Shown piece by piece: positions 1 through 12,146 of a stretch of DNA of 64,000 nucleotides. Position 1 is the first letter of the stretch. The number at the start of each line of letters is the position of its first letter. The notes under the pieces are model-generated. The model saw only the letters and a program-made list of their open reading frames with translations. It was not told where the DNA came from and ran no database searches. Made by a program: the position numbers and the translations under genes. Source of the DNA: Adineta ricciae (Eukaryota; Rotifera; Eurotatoria; Adinetida; Adinetidae); contig CAJNOJ010000015.1 of assembly GCA_905250025.1 (NCBI GenBank), positions 372,001 to 436,000 of the forward strand, written 5' to 3'.

Positions 1-1087
1 TTATATCCATTTCTAGTCTGTTTTATTTCAGGAAATTACAACCATATCCTGAGTAGTCAGATTAACATGTATGGATGTATTTCAACATTCGTAACTAACT
101 AAACAAATTGCTGTTTGTATTTCTATTCAATAAAAAGAATTAGTAACTGTTATGATTTCACGTCATTTAGTTAATACAATGCAAATCAATGTGAGAAAAG
201 TCGAGTTCTTTATGTTGAAATGAAAATACGGTAGTTTCAATGAATGTCAATTATTGCAGTAATATCTCTCTCATAACTCAGACGCCGCAGGCCTTTTTCT
301 TCTAACTAAAGATTTAATCGAAAGAATGAAAGGAGAAGCAACGGCATTGACCTATACAATAATCAATAATGCAAGCATTAGAAGTGTTTGATAACTTTAG
401 CTTGTCAATGTCATAAAAACAGTTAAGAAGGAGCATGCGGCGAGTAGAGAAATTCTAATTATCAATCGTTCTCTCATTTCCACGCAGACAAAAACCATAC
501 TTTTCTTGGCTCTTACATTAATCATGTCGAATAACTGAGGTTTACCGTATGAATTGCTTTACTTTTCTCCGGCCAATAATATCGCCGCCATCGTTCCGTA
601 AAACCAACATCTTATGTCATTGTTACTGCAGGCTTCGACAATGAAACCTATTAGCACGAGTAACAATCTACTCGCTTCGTTGATCTATCGTTCAGCAAAT
701 CAGAAAACTAACAAACCTATCCTTCTTATCTCTATTCAATGGCAAAATTTCAGTTGCATCTAGTTGATCATATAAATATCCTTCACCATTGATTTAGAAT
801 TTGTGTTAATCATTGCAATCAATAGTCCGTAACCCAAGCAAAAATCATATCTATCTTTCTCCTCTTTCAACATATACATGTATATTGCTAAAAGATAAAC
901 CTGAACACCAAAAACATATGTTCTTTCTGAAATGACATAAAACTTATCTAACTCTCCTTAATAAACACGTACAAACACAGAGAGAAACATAAACTTGATT
1001 AAAAATGATGATTATGGGAAAAGTCTTTTTTTTGTCGAATTTTTGTGATTTTTTGTATTTTGATTTAAAATTTCGCTCTTCAGCTAT
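1..1087. other. Non-coding flank downstream of IF gene 1
   Basis: No convincing coding region on either strand. The DNA is AT-rich with stops in all frames. It lies 3' of the minus-strand intermediate-filament fragment that ends at 1088, so the part nearest 1087 is probably its 3' UTR. Confidence 0.5.
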
Positions 1088-1550
1088 CTAACTTGATGAT
1101 GTGTATTCGCGACGGGATGTTGTTTGCGAATATGAAGCACCTCCGCTACCACCTTGTGTGCTACCATAGCTGCTGCTAACACGGCCAGGGCCCGTAACTA
1201 AACTGCTAATTCCAGCATTGCTTGTTCCTGATCCGCTGCTGCTGATGAATGTTCGTTGGATTGTGGTTGATCGACCACCACCGCCTGAATAGGAGATGGA
1301 ACCAGCAACACCCGAACCGCCTGTAGCTCGTTCAGCTTCCATACGGCGTGCTTCTTCGACGACATGGTCAACAATTTGTTTCAAACCTTCGCGATTATTT
1401 GTTCCTTCTAATAATTCTCGGTAGGTGTTGATTTCTTTTTCTAATGATGTCTTCATGTTTGTCACTTCTTCGTATTCCTTTTGTAATTGTTCTAATTTAC
1501 GACGTAATTCTTCGATTTCAGCAGCACGTTTTTGGACAACGCGACCACCN
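1088..1550 (-). CDS. Intermediate filament protein, 3' fragment
   Basis: This is the end of a cytoplasmic intermediate filament protein, a structural coiled-coil subunit of the cytoskeleton. The reading frame enters at 1550 and shows the end of coil 2, with a heptad-type stretch and then EINTYRELLEGTNN, the IF helix-termination consensus. A Gly/Ser-rich, keratin-like tail of about 95 residues ends in TSSS at 1088. There is no lamin tail domain and no CaaX box. The head and more than 300 residues of rod are missing because the frame runs into an N at 1551, beyond which nothing matches. The gene next door at 2389-3969 is a paralogue: its helix end reads RRYRLLLEGGNN. The truncation looks like an assembly join, not a true pseudogene. 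A real rearrangement cannot be excluded. Confidence 0.85.
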
Positions 1551-1551
1551 A
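1551..1551. other. Ambiguous base N, probable assembly join
   Basis: The only N in the window sits exactly where the IF reading frame stops being interpretable. The sequence on the far side (1552 onward) has no IF rod similarity in any frame. A collapsed or wrongly joined contig is the simplest explanation. Confidence 0.7.
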
Positions 1552-2388
1552 AACTATATGATTCGAGGAAAAAGAAGAGGCGAACAAACCGCTACCATGC
1601 AAATAAGTTCTATCGCATCGTGTTTGCGCGCGCGTTCTTATTTAGTCGACAGTGCTTGCTGTCGAGTATATGCGGGCATGAATGTAATTATATTTTTCCT
1701 TATTCGTTAGTTTGACTGCAGAAGAAGAAGAAGAAGAGGAAAAAGTAAGATCAATGTTTTACTCTCGTTCTCTCCTTGTTAGTTTACCGTCTATTAGCCT
1801 ATGATTCATCGCTAGCCCAGAAACATACCACGAATAACTTTTAAAATTGTTAGAGTAGCAACGAAGCGAGACGCGTCGGACAGAATAATTTTGCAAAAGA
1901 AAGAGAGAGACAGAGAGACATAGACAGAATTGTTACTTCTCTTTCTCGCTACACAATTGTTCGATGTGTCCGATTCGTACAAATAAATCCGCCCATGCAT
2001 AGTTTAACTTCAAGCTGAAGACACATACATCGAATAGGCGAAGAACATACAATCTACTAATAGCATACAGCCATTTTCGCTTTACTTTCTCATATATTTA
2101 AAAGATTTGATCTCCATATCACATTTACATATGCACACATACGTGTATGTGAACGTGATATTGTCAATAGATTCAGCTCAAATGACAGCGTATCATTATT
2201 GATGAAAAGAATAAAATTCCCCTAAGGTAACGTTTTTTGATATTGTATTCAAATGGCGACTACATGCACATAGAGATATTTGTATATATCGAGCAAGAAC
2301 AAAAGAAGATTAGTCGAAGAGAAAAGCTTTTAATCTACAAAATATTGTTTTGTTTGTGATCGATGATATTTTCTTGTTATTTTTTTTC
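1552..2388. other. Non-coding interval between the two IF genes
   Basis: No supported gene. It contains an AGA/GAA-rich purine run near 1720-1745 and an AG-rich run near 1895-1925. The part next to 2388 is probably the 3' UTR of the complete IF gene. Confidence 0.45.
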
Positions 2389-3969
2389 TTAACGATGTGG
2401 TGAAACGTTACGTGAAGTTGAAGGAGATCGACCACTAAGACCACCCACAGATGAATATGATGTTGAATAAGTAACTTCACGAACGTTATGAGAACTACTT
2501 GGACCTGAAGTATTTCTCATCAGACGTAAATTAAGAGAATCGAGCAATGATCGACCACGATTCATGATTTTTTCGGCTTCTTCGGCAAAATGTCGTAGGC
2601 CGACTTGATTATTACCACCTTCCAATAACAATCGATATCGGCGGATTTCTTCTTCTAACGTTGTACGATATTTTTCTAAATCATTTATATAACCTTTTAT
2701 ACGGTCGATTTCTTCACGATAACGTCGTTGTTCATCAACAAGACGTTGATCTTCGTGATAGCTAGTAGATTGTATCTGTTGACGTATATCAGATATTTGT
2801 CGATCGAGATCTTGGTTTTCCATTTGCAATGCACTAACACGGCCACGTATATCGGATATGCTCCGGGTAATTTCTCGAATCTTTTCAGTTTGCCATTGTG
2901 ATTCAGCAGGTTCTTTTGGTTGATGGTATTCAATCAGTGCACTGACTTTTGCCTGGTAATAATTCTGTAGTTGTTGTTGCTGCTGATCAGTAATATTTTC
3001 GAATTGCTTACGGATTTCACGTATAGCTGATGTTAATTCACTTTCAAAGAATGGTGCTGGATCAACGTTCGCAATCGCGACTTTTGAACGGAGTTGTTCG
3101 ACATCGAATTTATGTGCAGTATCTAAGGCTTTCAATTCCTGTTCAAGAACGGTCTTTTCGGCCATGAGTAATTGTTTCTGTGTTGCTTCGTTGGCAATCT
3201 CAGAAATGAGGTTGGCAACATCAGTGCGAATGCGTTGTAACTCAGCATTGTATAAGGCGATTTCGTCATCATTGTCAGCAATCGTCTTTCGAATCAAGTC
3301 GATTTTTTTTTCGAGATCAATAATTTTTTCACGCAGTTGTTTTAATTGACCTTTAGCAGCGTTGATTTGATCTGGCCGTTGAGCAGTCAGTAAACGTTGC
3401 TCGGCTTGTTTCAGACGCGCTTCTGCTTCTTGTCGTTTACCTTGTCCTGAACGAACATCGTCATCCATTCGTTTCAGAGTTTCTTCAGCTTCCTTTTTTT
3501 CACGTGTGATGATTTCACGTATGCGTTGCAAACCAATACCTTTCTTATTTCGGATGTTATCCAAATCACGGCTAAGCTTTCGATTGACTGCTTCCAGGTA
3601 ACGGATTTTACCAATGTATTCAGCAAATCGATCATTCAACTCAGCTAGTTGGCGTTTTTCTTCGGCACGTTGACTAGTAAATGGAATGAGTGCCCATGCG
3701 CCCGCACCACCACTACCACCACCAGCAGTGCTACTTCGTAACGGTAAGGCACTGCTTGACATTGAATGAGATACGCTCATTTTCGATGTGACATGGCGAC
3801 TACCACCGCCCAGATTCTTAACTGGCCGAGTGATGATCACTTGTCGTGGAGTGATGGCCGACATGTAACCAACAGCTGTACCAACAGATCCATAAGTATC
3901 AAAAGTCGTACTTGTGCGTGGATCTGCGGTGTACAATTCTTCGCGCTGTACATCATAGATAGTTGGCAT
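2389..3969 (-). CDS. Cytoplasmic intermediate filament protein, complete
   Basis: A single-exon gene for a 526-residue intermediate filament subunit. The head of about 100 residues is Ser/Gly-rich. The central rod begins near residue 102 with EEKRQLAELNDRFAEYIGKI, the coil 1A start consensus, and ends near residue 451 with EEIRRYRLLLEGG, the helix-termination motif. The rod is therefore about 350 residues, matching the long lamin/protostome type and not the roughly 310-residue vertebrate cytoplasmic type. The tail is about 75 residues, Ser-rich, with no lamin tail domain and no CaaX box, so it is cytoplasmic. I chose ATG 3969 (MPTIYDV). The frame is open further upstream to 4032, but only from a GTG, and a TATA box at 4056-4063 would put the transcript start near 4030. 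It is a tandem paralogue of the fragment at 1088-1550. Confidence 0.93.
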   Translation of the reverse strand: MPTIYDVQREELYTADPRTSTTFDTYGSVGTAVGYMSAITPRQVIITRPVKNLGGGSRHVTSKMSVSHSMSSSALPLRSSTAGGGSGGAGAWALIPFTSQRAEEKRQLAELNDRFAEYIGKIRYLEAVNRKLSRDLDNIRNKKGIGLQRIREIITREKKEAEETLKRMDDDVRSGQGKRQEAEARLKQAEQRLLTAQRPDQINAAKGQLKQLREKIIDLEKKIDLIRKTIADNDDEIALYNAELQRIRTDVANLISEIANEATQKQLLMAEKTVLEQELKALDTAHKFDVEQLRSKVAIANVDPAPFFESELTSAIREIRKQFENITDQQQQQLQNYYQAKVSALIEYHQPKEPAESQWQTEKIREITRSISDIRGRVSALQMENQDLDRQISDIRQQIQSTSYHEDQRLVDEQRRYREEIDRIKGYINDLEKYRTTLEEEIRRYRLLLEGGNNQVGLRHFAEEAEKIMNRGRSLLDSLNLRLMRNTSGPSSSHNVREVTYSTSYSSVGGLSGRSPSTSRNVSPHR

Positions 3970-4055
3970 TGTGGATAACGCAAGAGAAGAAAAAGTGAAG
4001 CAACTCTCACTCGATTGGAATGTATATGACACAGAAAATGAGCGTCAAAGGACTT

Positions 4056-4063
4056 CTTATATA
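4056..4063 (-). promoter_or_regulatory. TATA box of IF gene 2
   Basis: On the minus strand the sequence reads TATATAAG. It lies about 90 bp upstream of the ATG at 3969, giving an expected 5' UTR of about 60 nt. The remaining 4064-4544 holds no gene and separates this promoter from the 3' end of the PDZ gene. Confidence 0.5.
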
Positions 4064-4544
4064 CGCGAAAGAGCAAGAGGTGACAAAGAGTACATGTGTG
4101 TGTATATGTAACAGACTGATCGATTCAATTTCTCATCAGTACAAATATATTCCACGTTAATCGCCTATTACATATTCTTGCGGTTTCTTTCACATGTTCA
4201 TTCATTCTCGAAAAGAAGTAACTTTCTATAGCTCTATTTAAAGCAACAATACAAACACCCAAGCTCCCACTACCGCCCCCGGATAACCTCATGCAATACA
4301 GTCAAGGCCCGCAAATCAATAAAGCTTGAATAGAGTACGCATACACGCAAGCGCAAAACCGTATTTCATTAGCCTACCTGATTCAGCTATTGAAAGTGGC
4401 CAAGACAGAGAACTCGATTGTAATGACACCGGCTCGGAATCTATGAAAAGAATAGTATTAACATCAGTTTCGGTAATCACTAAACCATTCTGTTCTTCGA
4501 GTTTTCTTCTCAACAGAATAGACGGACAAAATGAAAATAAAGTT

Positions 4545-7500
4545 CTATTTACTTGGCTGCACTGGAATGTCTGCTTTGGTGACGGTTATTTGTACATTGT
4601 TGCGAGCACTTATCCATAATGAATCGAATGATGATTTGTATTCTTCGTAGGTTTGATATGGTTTACTATCATCGATCGCGATAATTTCATCACCAATGGA
4701 CAGATTTGGACAATAGTTTTCATCAAGAATCGATGAAATTTTGATTTTACCATCGTCTACTTCTTCGAAATCGAAACCGTATTTTCCTACGTGATCAGCT
4801 TGTCGCGTCACGAGAACTGTCGTGTAAACTTCTTCTACATCATCCGCTTTTGCTCCTTTGTGATTACCATTATCGGTAACACGTTCAATGGTTGTGATTA
4901 ATTCCTCGCTCATTGTATCGCTCACAGGTGATAAATTTTGTTCCCTTTGTTCGTACAATTGCTTTTCAAATTGATTAATGTCGTCATCAAAATGCTTAGC
5001 TGTTGTGCGATATTGCTCGAAGTTTGTTGTATAATGATGGCACAATTCTTCGAATTTTTCGACAATATCATCTGTTCCTGGTTCAGTCGTTGTTCGACGA
5101 TAGCCGTATTCTTCGTAGATTTCTTCATCGTAGGTAGGAGCATGTAGAACATGAAATTCTATTTGATTTTCATTTGGACGAAACTGATGGTAATTCGAAC
5201 TTGTTAGGAGAGAATCACTAACGATTTGAGAAAGATTATTAATAGTTGGGGGAGGTGGAAGTGGACTGGGTTGATTTACAGGAAACTGGTATAGGGGCAT
5301 GGAGGATTGAATTTCGTAAGTGAGTGTTTCAGATGTGTGTGTATCGTCCGGTACTTGGTCGATTTGTTTTTCGATAGCTGAAGGAGGAGATTCTTTCAAA
5401 ATTTCATATTCGATTGTATCGTCATTGGTTTCTTCTTCCATGGGATAATCAAAATGATATGGTTCAGGCGGCAGACTTTCTATCGGTTTCTTGTATTCGA
5501 TATTGGACTCGTCTTGTTCAGGAACATCTTCAGATGGTGCTTTAGAAATTGGTTCATCTGCAACAGATTGTGGAACTTCATTTGGAATTGCTTCGGAATT
5601 GAATAATTCGATTGGACTTTCAGTTTCATTAGATTTCTCCATGAGAATTGGCGAAGCTTCATGTATAACTGTTTCTACATTGTCGCTATCAGAAATCATC
5701 TCATCGATAGTTTGAGACTCTGCTTTGGGAACAACTTCAAAGTAGTTAAAAACCGTTGGTTGCGCTTCACTCGATGGACTTGGATTTACCGAGCTTTCAA
5801 CTTGATTATCGTCTGTAGGAACTTCTTCCGGTTGAGTTTTAGGAATATCTTGATCAGCAGTCTTAATTTGTATGGGTTGCTGCGATCGAGCAGCTAACGA
5901 TTCATGAATAATAGTTCCCAGATTATCTGTATCAACTATTGAGTCATTATCACTGGATTCAGATAGTTGCGCTGAATAAACTTCCGCCTCGAACGGATCA
6001 GTTGGTATCATGGTATTGGACTTCTGATATGGGCCTTCCAACGCTTCAGCGACAATGGCGTCTAAGCTATCTCTATCGGCAGCAAACTGATCGAATGATT
6101 TGGGTAATTCTTCAGTGAAAACTTCAAAATTGAATGGGCGAGGCGTTTTCATTTTGATTGGCTTTTGAAATCTTGCTGCTAAAGCTTCGTGTATTATCGT
6201 TCCCAAATTGTCTGTCTCAATCGTTGGTTCGCTCGTATCCTCATCGATGTCAGGGACAGTCAATGCTTCGCTAACAACTTGGACTAAATTATCGATATTG
6301 ACGGTTGTTTCTTGTGTTTCATTGAATTGAATAGATTCTTGATATCTGGCAGTTAGACTTTCATGCACTATCGTACCTAAATTATCGGTGTTCACGTGTT
6401 CATCGGAGTCACCTATTAAATTATCATAAGACCATTCATCTGAATCGTTGGTAATTTGTCTTGGCTCATATTCAGTCGGTGTAAGTGTCTCATCGTAAAT
6501 AAATAATAAATTATTCACACGAGACGATGTTTCATCGATTGACTGGGCAATTTCGACAAGATTATCAGTTGACGGCTTCGTTGTTTGTTGATCAAGATTA
6601 TCATAGATGAAAGCAAGATTATCCATCGTATTCGATATTCCGGTTTGATTACATCGATGAACATCTTCCACAATAGTAACTAACTGATCAATATTAAGCA
6701 ATGATTCTTCGTCTTCCGACATCACACTTGCTCTATGTTCATCCAGTTCGTTGACAATCTGATGATTTGTTCGACTGTATGTTTCAATTTGTTCCAATAA
6801 ATCCGTTAGATTTTCAATCATAATATTGGAGTTTTCACTCGTTGTTGATACTTGTCGATTCGTGTGTGAAGGCGATGGTAGTGCATCATAATAGAAACTG
6901 TCTTCTGGTGTTGTTACACTGTTCACTAAATCGTCGCGAACATGATATTGTTGAAAATTACTACCAGTGGTGTCATCACTTCCGAGCGACAACGATGATT
7001 GATGACCATTATCAACACGGGATTCTTTCGCTGTATGATAAGATACTGTTGTTCCGTCATCTAAATCAATTAAACTATCAGCTTCGATAATTTGCGATGT
7101 TGAGGGTGGTGATGGAAACATATCCATATCCACTTTCGCCGTTATTGTCGGACTATCCGTTGGAGTTATCTAATAAAAGCGATAATGAGATATTTAATAA
7201 TAATCGAAGTGTATACACGACAGATTGAGATCAATGTAAATGAATTCTATTCGAAACGGGTGCAGACGAAGCAGTAGACGTTTTTTTACTTCTGGCTCTC
7301 TGAACAATGAGTACATGTTTCGTCGTTCATATATAGAAGACGAAAAGAACGATATATCATGCATATGGCATTATGATAAATAAGAAAGCAAATGAATTGA
7401 TCAAGCATATTTAACAAAAGAAAAACATCAGTAATGTGAAATAGAATTTCGTTTCGTAATTGGAAAGTGTCAATTAACAAAAGCTTAGAAATAGTTTTGT

Positions 7501-9315
7501 TTTTCTTTAATCACATTAATCAAACAAACGGCTTCATAGAAATGGTTTACATTTATGCTCTATGATATAACATTTGCAACTTCCGTAAGAAAAAGGTGAT
7601 ACTGAATTTATCCTCCGATTAAAAAATGAAATGAGAAATAGAAAAGCTCACATACGTTTTGCATTGTGGAAGCTGATTCTTCCAGATCATCATTATCAGT
7701 ATGTTGCCATGATGAATCTCGGATATAATGATCAGCTGATGGTAATCTATAACCATGCCGCATGTAAGGTTCTAAGTACATTCCACATGAACCTGGTGTC
7801 GACGGCGTTGTTTCGAATGCTATTTCAATAGAATCGGGTGATGAAGATATTGTGTCAGCCAAATGCGCCTGTCGGCGGATAGATCGGCGACTATTTCGAC
7901 TTGAAAACGTATTGCTTGATGGATGAGAACGAGCTTGTTCAGTAGTTGTCAAGACTGTTGGCCGAGGCTGGCTATTCGTTGGCGTAATAGCTAGTTGTTT
8001 GAGATTCAACTGTGTATCTAATAACAATGTTGACGAATCCACCGCTGGCTGAAAATCTTTTTCCGTGGGTGATAAATAGATTTCGTTATTATGTGCCCAT
8101 TCATTGACTTTAGCACTTGCATTAATCATGACTTGATATAAATTATCTACAGGCGCAGCTGCTTTGGTTTGTGGAGAATTCATTCCTGAAGATAAATACG
8201 CAGCCATTAGTAATGCTTCATCATTGTCCGATGGTTTCTCCAGACGAAACTTTGGTAATGGACATTCCTCGATTTTTTTCGCCTTTGTCGGTGATGCTAA
8301 TTTCCATTGAGGCTTTTCATTCCAAGAATGAATGATATATTCATCTTCTTGTAAACGACGTGTTTTCTTGTCCAATTCACCGTAAAGCTCACGAACTTGA
8401 TCACGCGAATACATTGGCATTGACGATGGAATAGCCGGTGTATTTGCCGCTTCATAGGCAATTTCACGGCCACGAAGGATCATCGCTGCTTTGTCATCAT
8501 CGTTGACATCTGATTTAACCGCTTGACGGCGATAGATAAAACAGGCATCGGTCACAGTTTGAGTCGGCTGTTGACGTTTGGCAGGACGATGTCTATTCAC
8601 TATTTCAGTTGTATAACTTAACAAACAAAATAGTTTTTCAATGAAACGAATCTCATGATACAAACTTACCCTGTACCAGTTGACTTGACTTTTTTCTCTT
8701 CCGACAAGATTGTTTTCGAAATTGATTGTTGAAGTGAATCGAGCGACTTATGGGTATCCATTGATTCATCTTCGCTCTTTTCTAATGAAAGTTTACTTCG
8801 ATGTTTGTGATGATTTGACAAAACACTTCGATCAGTAAGTACCGATGTATTCGTACCTAAACACTCATAATCATAGAGTTTATCTCCAACAAATCGTGCC
8901 CTACCATCGGTTTCAACGAATCCACTGTCTCGAGCGGGACTGGTGCTACGTTTGTAGACCAATGGTTTACTATGCCGTTCTTCAATATGTTTTGTTCGAT
9001 TAACGATACTTTGCTTCGAATCGGAATTGGATAGAATATCATCGATAATGATCAATGATTTCCGACTTTCATTAAATGAGGATGTTGACCGTCGATCATC
9101 AATAGATAATTTCCGAAATGCATTGAATGTCAATGAACCCAAATGTCGAACGGTTGTATTATTCAATAAAGATCGATCCGTACAACGGCATAATCCAATA
9201 CGTATGGATTTATTCTGTCGTCGTAACGATGCAAATTCTACTTTAATTTGATCATACGTAATCGTTATGGGCAGTTTCAGAAGATTCTTTTCATTGAGAA
9301 ATACGAGAATATCTC
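4545..9315 (-). CDS. DNL-repeat protein with C-terminal PDZ domain (5' end not found)
   Basis: Three exons are supported: 8670-9315, 7656-8592 and 4545-7170. The introns are 77 bp and 485 bp, and the reading phase is kept across both. The first recognised exon follows a TTTTTTTCTAG acceptor and has no ATG, so at least one 5' exon is missing. Its first 50 residues (GDILVFLNEKN...) resemble the second half of a PDZ domain. The last 100 residues form a clearer PDZ domain: YGFDFEEVDDGKIKISSIL, then LSIGDEIIAIDD. The middle is acidic, low in structure and Ser/Thr/Glu-rich. It carries about a dozen degenerate repeats of the form DNL-x-x-I-[VI]-x-E-[AS]-L. PDZ domains bind C-terminal peptides, so a scaffold role is likely, but I do not recognise an orthologue. 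Total length exceeds 1,390 residues. Confidence 0.8.
5200..6830 (-). repeat. Coding array of degenerate DNL repeats
   Basis: Within the large exon the translated motif recurs as DNLGTIVHESLTARYQ, DNLGTIIHEALAARFQ, DNLGTIIHESLAARSQ, DSLDAIVAEALEG, DNLVQVVSEALTV, NNLSQIVSDSL, DNVETVIHEAS, DNLVEIAQSID, DNLAFIYDNLD, NNLLFIYDETL and DQLVTIVEDV. Spacing is irregular, about 25-70 residues. Another copy (VDNLYQVMINAS) lies in the preceding exon. The three closest copies also share a following Q-x-P-I segment. Confidence 0.75.
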
Positions 9316-9946
9316 CTAGAAAAAAACAATTTCGCTCTTTAGTGAATCTAGTTGTTTGTGAAGTGTTTAGCTTATTCTTGAACTTCACCTTTGTAATCGA
9401 TTCAAAATGTCAAGCACTATCGAGTTTTATATGATCAATATTTTAACAGATGTTGTCAATATGAGAAGCTGAAGAGTTTAGATCGTAATCATGACAATGT
9501 GTCAATGACCCATTGAGCGAGCAAGAAAAATAATGTTCGCTGCGTGATACGGAAATATATCTTTCGCGTTCAGTTTTCTTTTCGTAGTAGGAGACAATCT
9601 TAACTTTGCCTTGATTGACGCGAATCTAATTGAATTAATATCTGATGCATCTGGTTCCTTTTCTAGAATCTGACTCGATTATAGATGCAAATCAAATGAT
9701 CAATGCATGCATTTGATCAATAACAATACTAAATGTTGATCTGTTTGACCTTAATTTCAAGGCGCGTAGTTCTCAGAAGAGATCTGTGAAGAAAAGAAAG
9801 AAGAAGGAAGAGGAGAAGAGAACTTATCGTAATGATATGCAAGTCTTTTCAATTGAGTAATCAACAACAAGTAGAAGTAAATAAACAAAATGATCAGCGA
9901 AGAAATCAAAATGTTCTTATGAAAAACAACAACAGCCAGAAGAATA
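9316..9946. other. Interval between PDZ gene and GH35 gene
   Basis: This must hold missing 5' exon(s) and promoter of the PDZ gene, or they lie within or beyond the GH35 gene, plus the GH35 3' UTR. A possible donor (CAAAG|GTGAAG on the minus strand) lies near 9388, but no phase-compatible ATG exon could be fixed. Nothing else is recognised. Confidence 0.35.
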
Positions 9947-12146
9947 TCACGAATCAATAAGAGGCGTATCGACGAGTTGAACGTATTGGCCAGATGTATA
10001 CAATTCAAATAATTGAATATGATTAAATCCTTTGAATAATAATTCTTTGGGTATGTATAATGTACGTTGCGGTCCTATACTCCAATACCTTCCCAAATTG
10101 AATCCATTGATAAACGCGACACCTTTTGTCCATTGAGAATCTAATGATAAGTACGTGTCAGCAATCGAATGTTCATTTTCAATATGAAATGGTGCATAAA
10201 ATAGTTGTGGACCATAATTAAGATCATGAATGTTCGTTGCATTTTTCTCGTCGATCGTCAATCGATTCCAATCAGTAATACTTGACATGCCTTTATGAAA
10301 CTCTAGTGTATGGATTGTCCATGCTTGTAATTCAATTGTGCCATTTAACAATACTTTACTAAGAATACCCTTTCGACTATGGTCAAGTGTAGGACCAAAA
10401 TTAATACGACCCATATTTTCAACAATGATCGTTAAATTCTTCGTATCCGGTGGGATATTAAATTGAATAGAATTATCTGAGCATAGAGATTTATAAATCA
10501 CTTTTCCGTTAACTAAAACTAAGGCATTGTCAGCAATTGATTTAATTGTAACTCGTTGTTCGACATGCTTTTCTTCGAAGAATTTCTCCATGTTATTATT
10601 TGTGTAGACAATAAAGCCTTGCGATGCGCCGGCATTCGAGCGTGCAGGAATCTTAACTTGTTCCATGTTTAACGGTCCATCTTTAACTTCGCATTTGTTT
10701 GTTAGAATGTCATCGTGGAGTATTTGCTCAAATGTTTTGTAGCCATAGATTTTGATTCGATTAAATGCGGCTTTTTTCGAACTTTTTCGCTCTGTAATTT
10801 TGAATTTGTCTTCTTTTATACGTTGATGGTTGTAAACGATTAAATGTGGATGAAGGTCATAGAACTTTTTGATGACACGTTGAATAACAAAATATTTGTC
10901 TGTCCGATCGCCAGATTCACTCAATGGTGCATCGTAATCGTAGGAAGTCACTAATGGAGAATATTTTTTGGAAGGAAAATGATGTCCACCTGATGTAAAA
11001 CCAAAATTTGTTCCACCGAAGAACATATAAAAATTAATCGATATTTCGTATTTCGAATTCAATAAAATATCTTCGAGATCTTTTTCGAATTCATCCGCAG
11101 AATAAACACCTGATGAACCTGTCTGATGTCGTCCACCCCAATAATCAAACCATCCCGTCCAATATTCACTAATCATCAAATGATTGTGTGAACGAAAGGC
11201 AATTAATTGTTCGATGCTTTCTTTGACATGACGTTGAAAATTGATCGTTGCCCAAACGTTATCTAAAGTGCCACGTGTAAGGTCTCTGGCACCGTCGGAC
11301 GTGAAGAACAATTCATCCAAGCCGTATTCTATATACATGGAGCGAATGGCTTGAAGATACTCCTTATCTTCGCCGTAACTTCCATATTCATTTTCGATTT
11401 GAAATGCAACTATTGAACCTTGACCGTGTCGATTGTATTGATGTTCGGATAGAATTGGTAATAAAACTGAATAATATTTTTTCAAGGCATCAAGAAAACC
11501 GGAATATGTTGAGCGAACACGCATTTGATTGTCCTGGAGTAACCAACTAGGCAGACCGCCCCATTCATATTCAGCACAGATATAACCTAGAAGAACATGT
11601 GTGTTATCATTCTAGATGCTCTTGATGTTTGTTTATCTTACCTGATGGACGAACGATCGTAAACATTTCATGTTGATGAACAAGCTTTAAAAAGCTTGAC
11701 AGATCAGTCAGACCTTCATTAAATTTGAAAACACCTCTTTCGGGCTCGTGTAAGTTCCATGGAATGTATGTTTCAATCGTATTGAGACCAGCTCGTTTCA
11801 TTTCTTCAATACGATCCGACCAGACTTGTGGTAAAACACGGAAATAGTGTAATGACCCACTTAAAATTCGAAATGGTCGAAGCTTTTCCCGACGTTGATC
11901 ATTGTCTTTGAACAAGCGAATAGATAAATGTCTTTCGTCATCGAGTACTAGTGTTGGTTGATATTGTTCGGGTAGAACGTGTTTGAGTAACATTAAGAGT
12001 AAGATAATCGAGCCGACAAATAATAAAACGTGCAAACACCTTCGATAGTAACGTATATGATAAATGCGCATTACTAACAGTCGTATTGCTAAGGTAAATG
12101 TTTTCTTTCTTCGATGTTTATCGTCGAAATTTTCTATGTCATACAT
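9947..12146 (-). CDS. GH35 beta-galactosidase, membrane anchored
   Basis: This enzyme hydrolyses terminal beta-galactosyl residues of glycoconjugates. Exons are 11642-12146 and 9947-11586, separated by a 55-bp intron, giving 714 residues. Residues 37-56 are a hydrophobic segment after an Arg/Lys-rich N terminus, indicating a type II signal anchor with a lumenal or extracellular catalytic domain. GH35 landmarks follow in order: LSGSLHYFRVLPQVW (about 95-109), ETYIPWNLHEP, VRPSGYICAEYEWGGLPSW across the splice, IENEYGSYG with the acid/base Glu near 235, and ISEYWTGWFDYWGG with the nucleophile Glu near 309. The C-terminal part has the jelly-roll segments seen in GLB1-like proteins (FINGFNLGRYW). 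Human GLB1 is lysosomal with a cleaved signal; an anchored form resembles GLB1L-type enzymes, but the exact subfamily is uncertain. Confidence 0.93.

Noticed and set aside
1425-1715. Plus-strand frames across the N
   Set aside because: They run through the N and antisense to the IF coding sequence; artefacts.
3970-4032. N-terminal extension of the IF protein to 4032
   Set aside because: The frame is open but has no ATG there (it starts GTG), and the TATA box puts the transcript start at about the same place.
7286-7480. Open frame inside the 485-bp intron of the PDZ gene
   Set aside because: The flanking exons join in phase without it and it has no clear splice borders.
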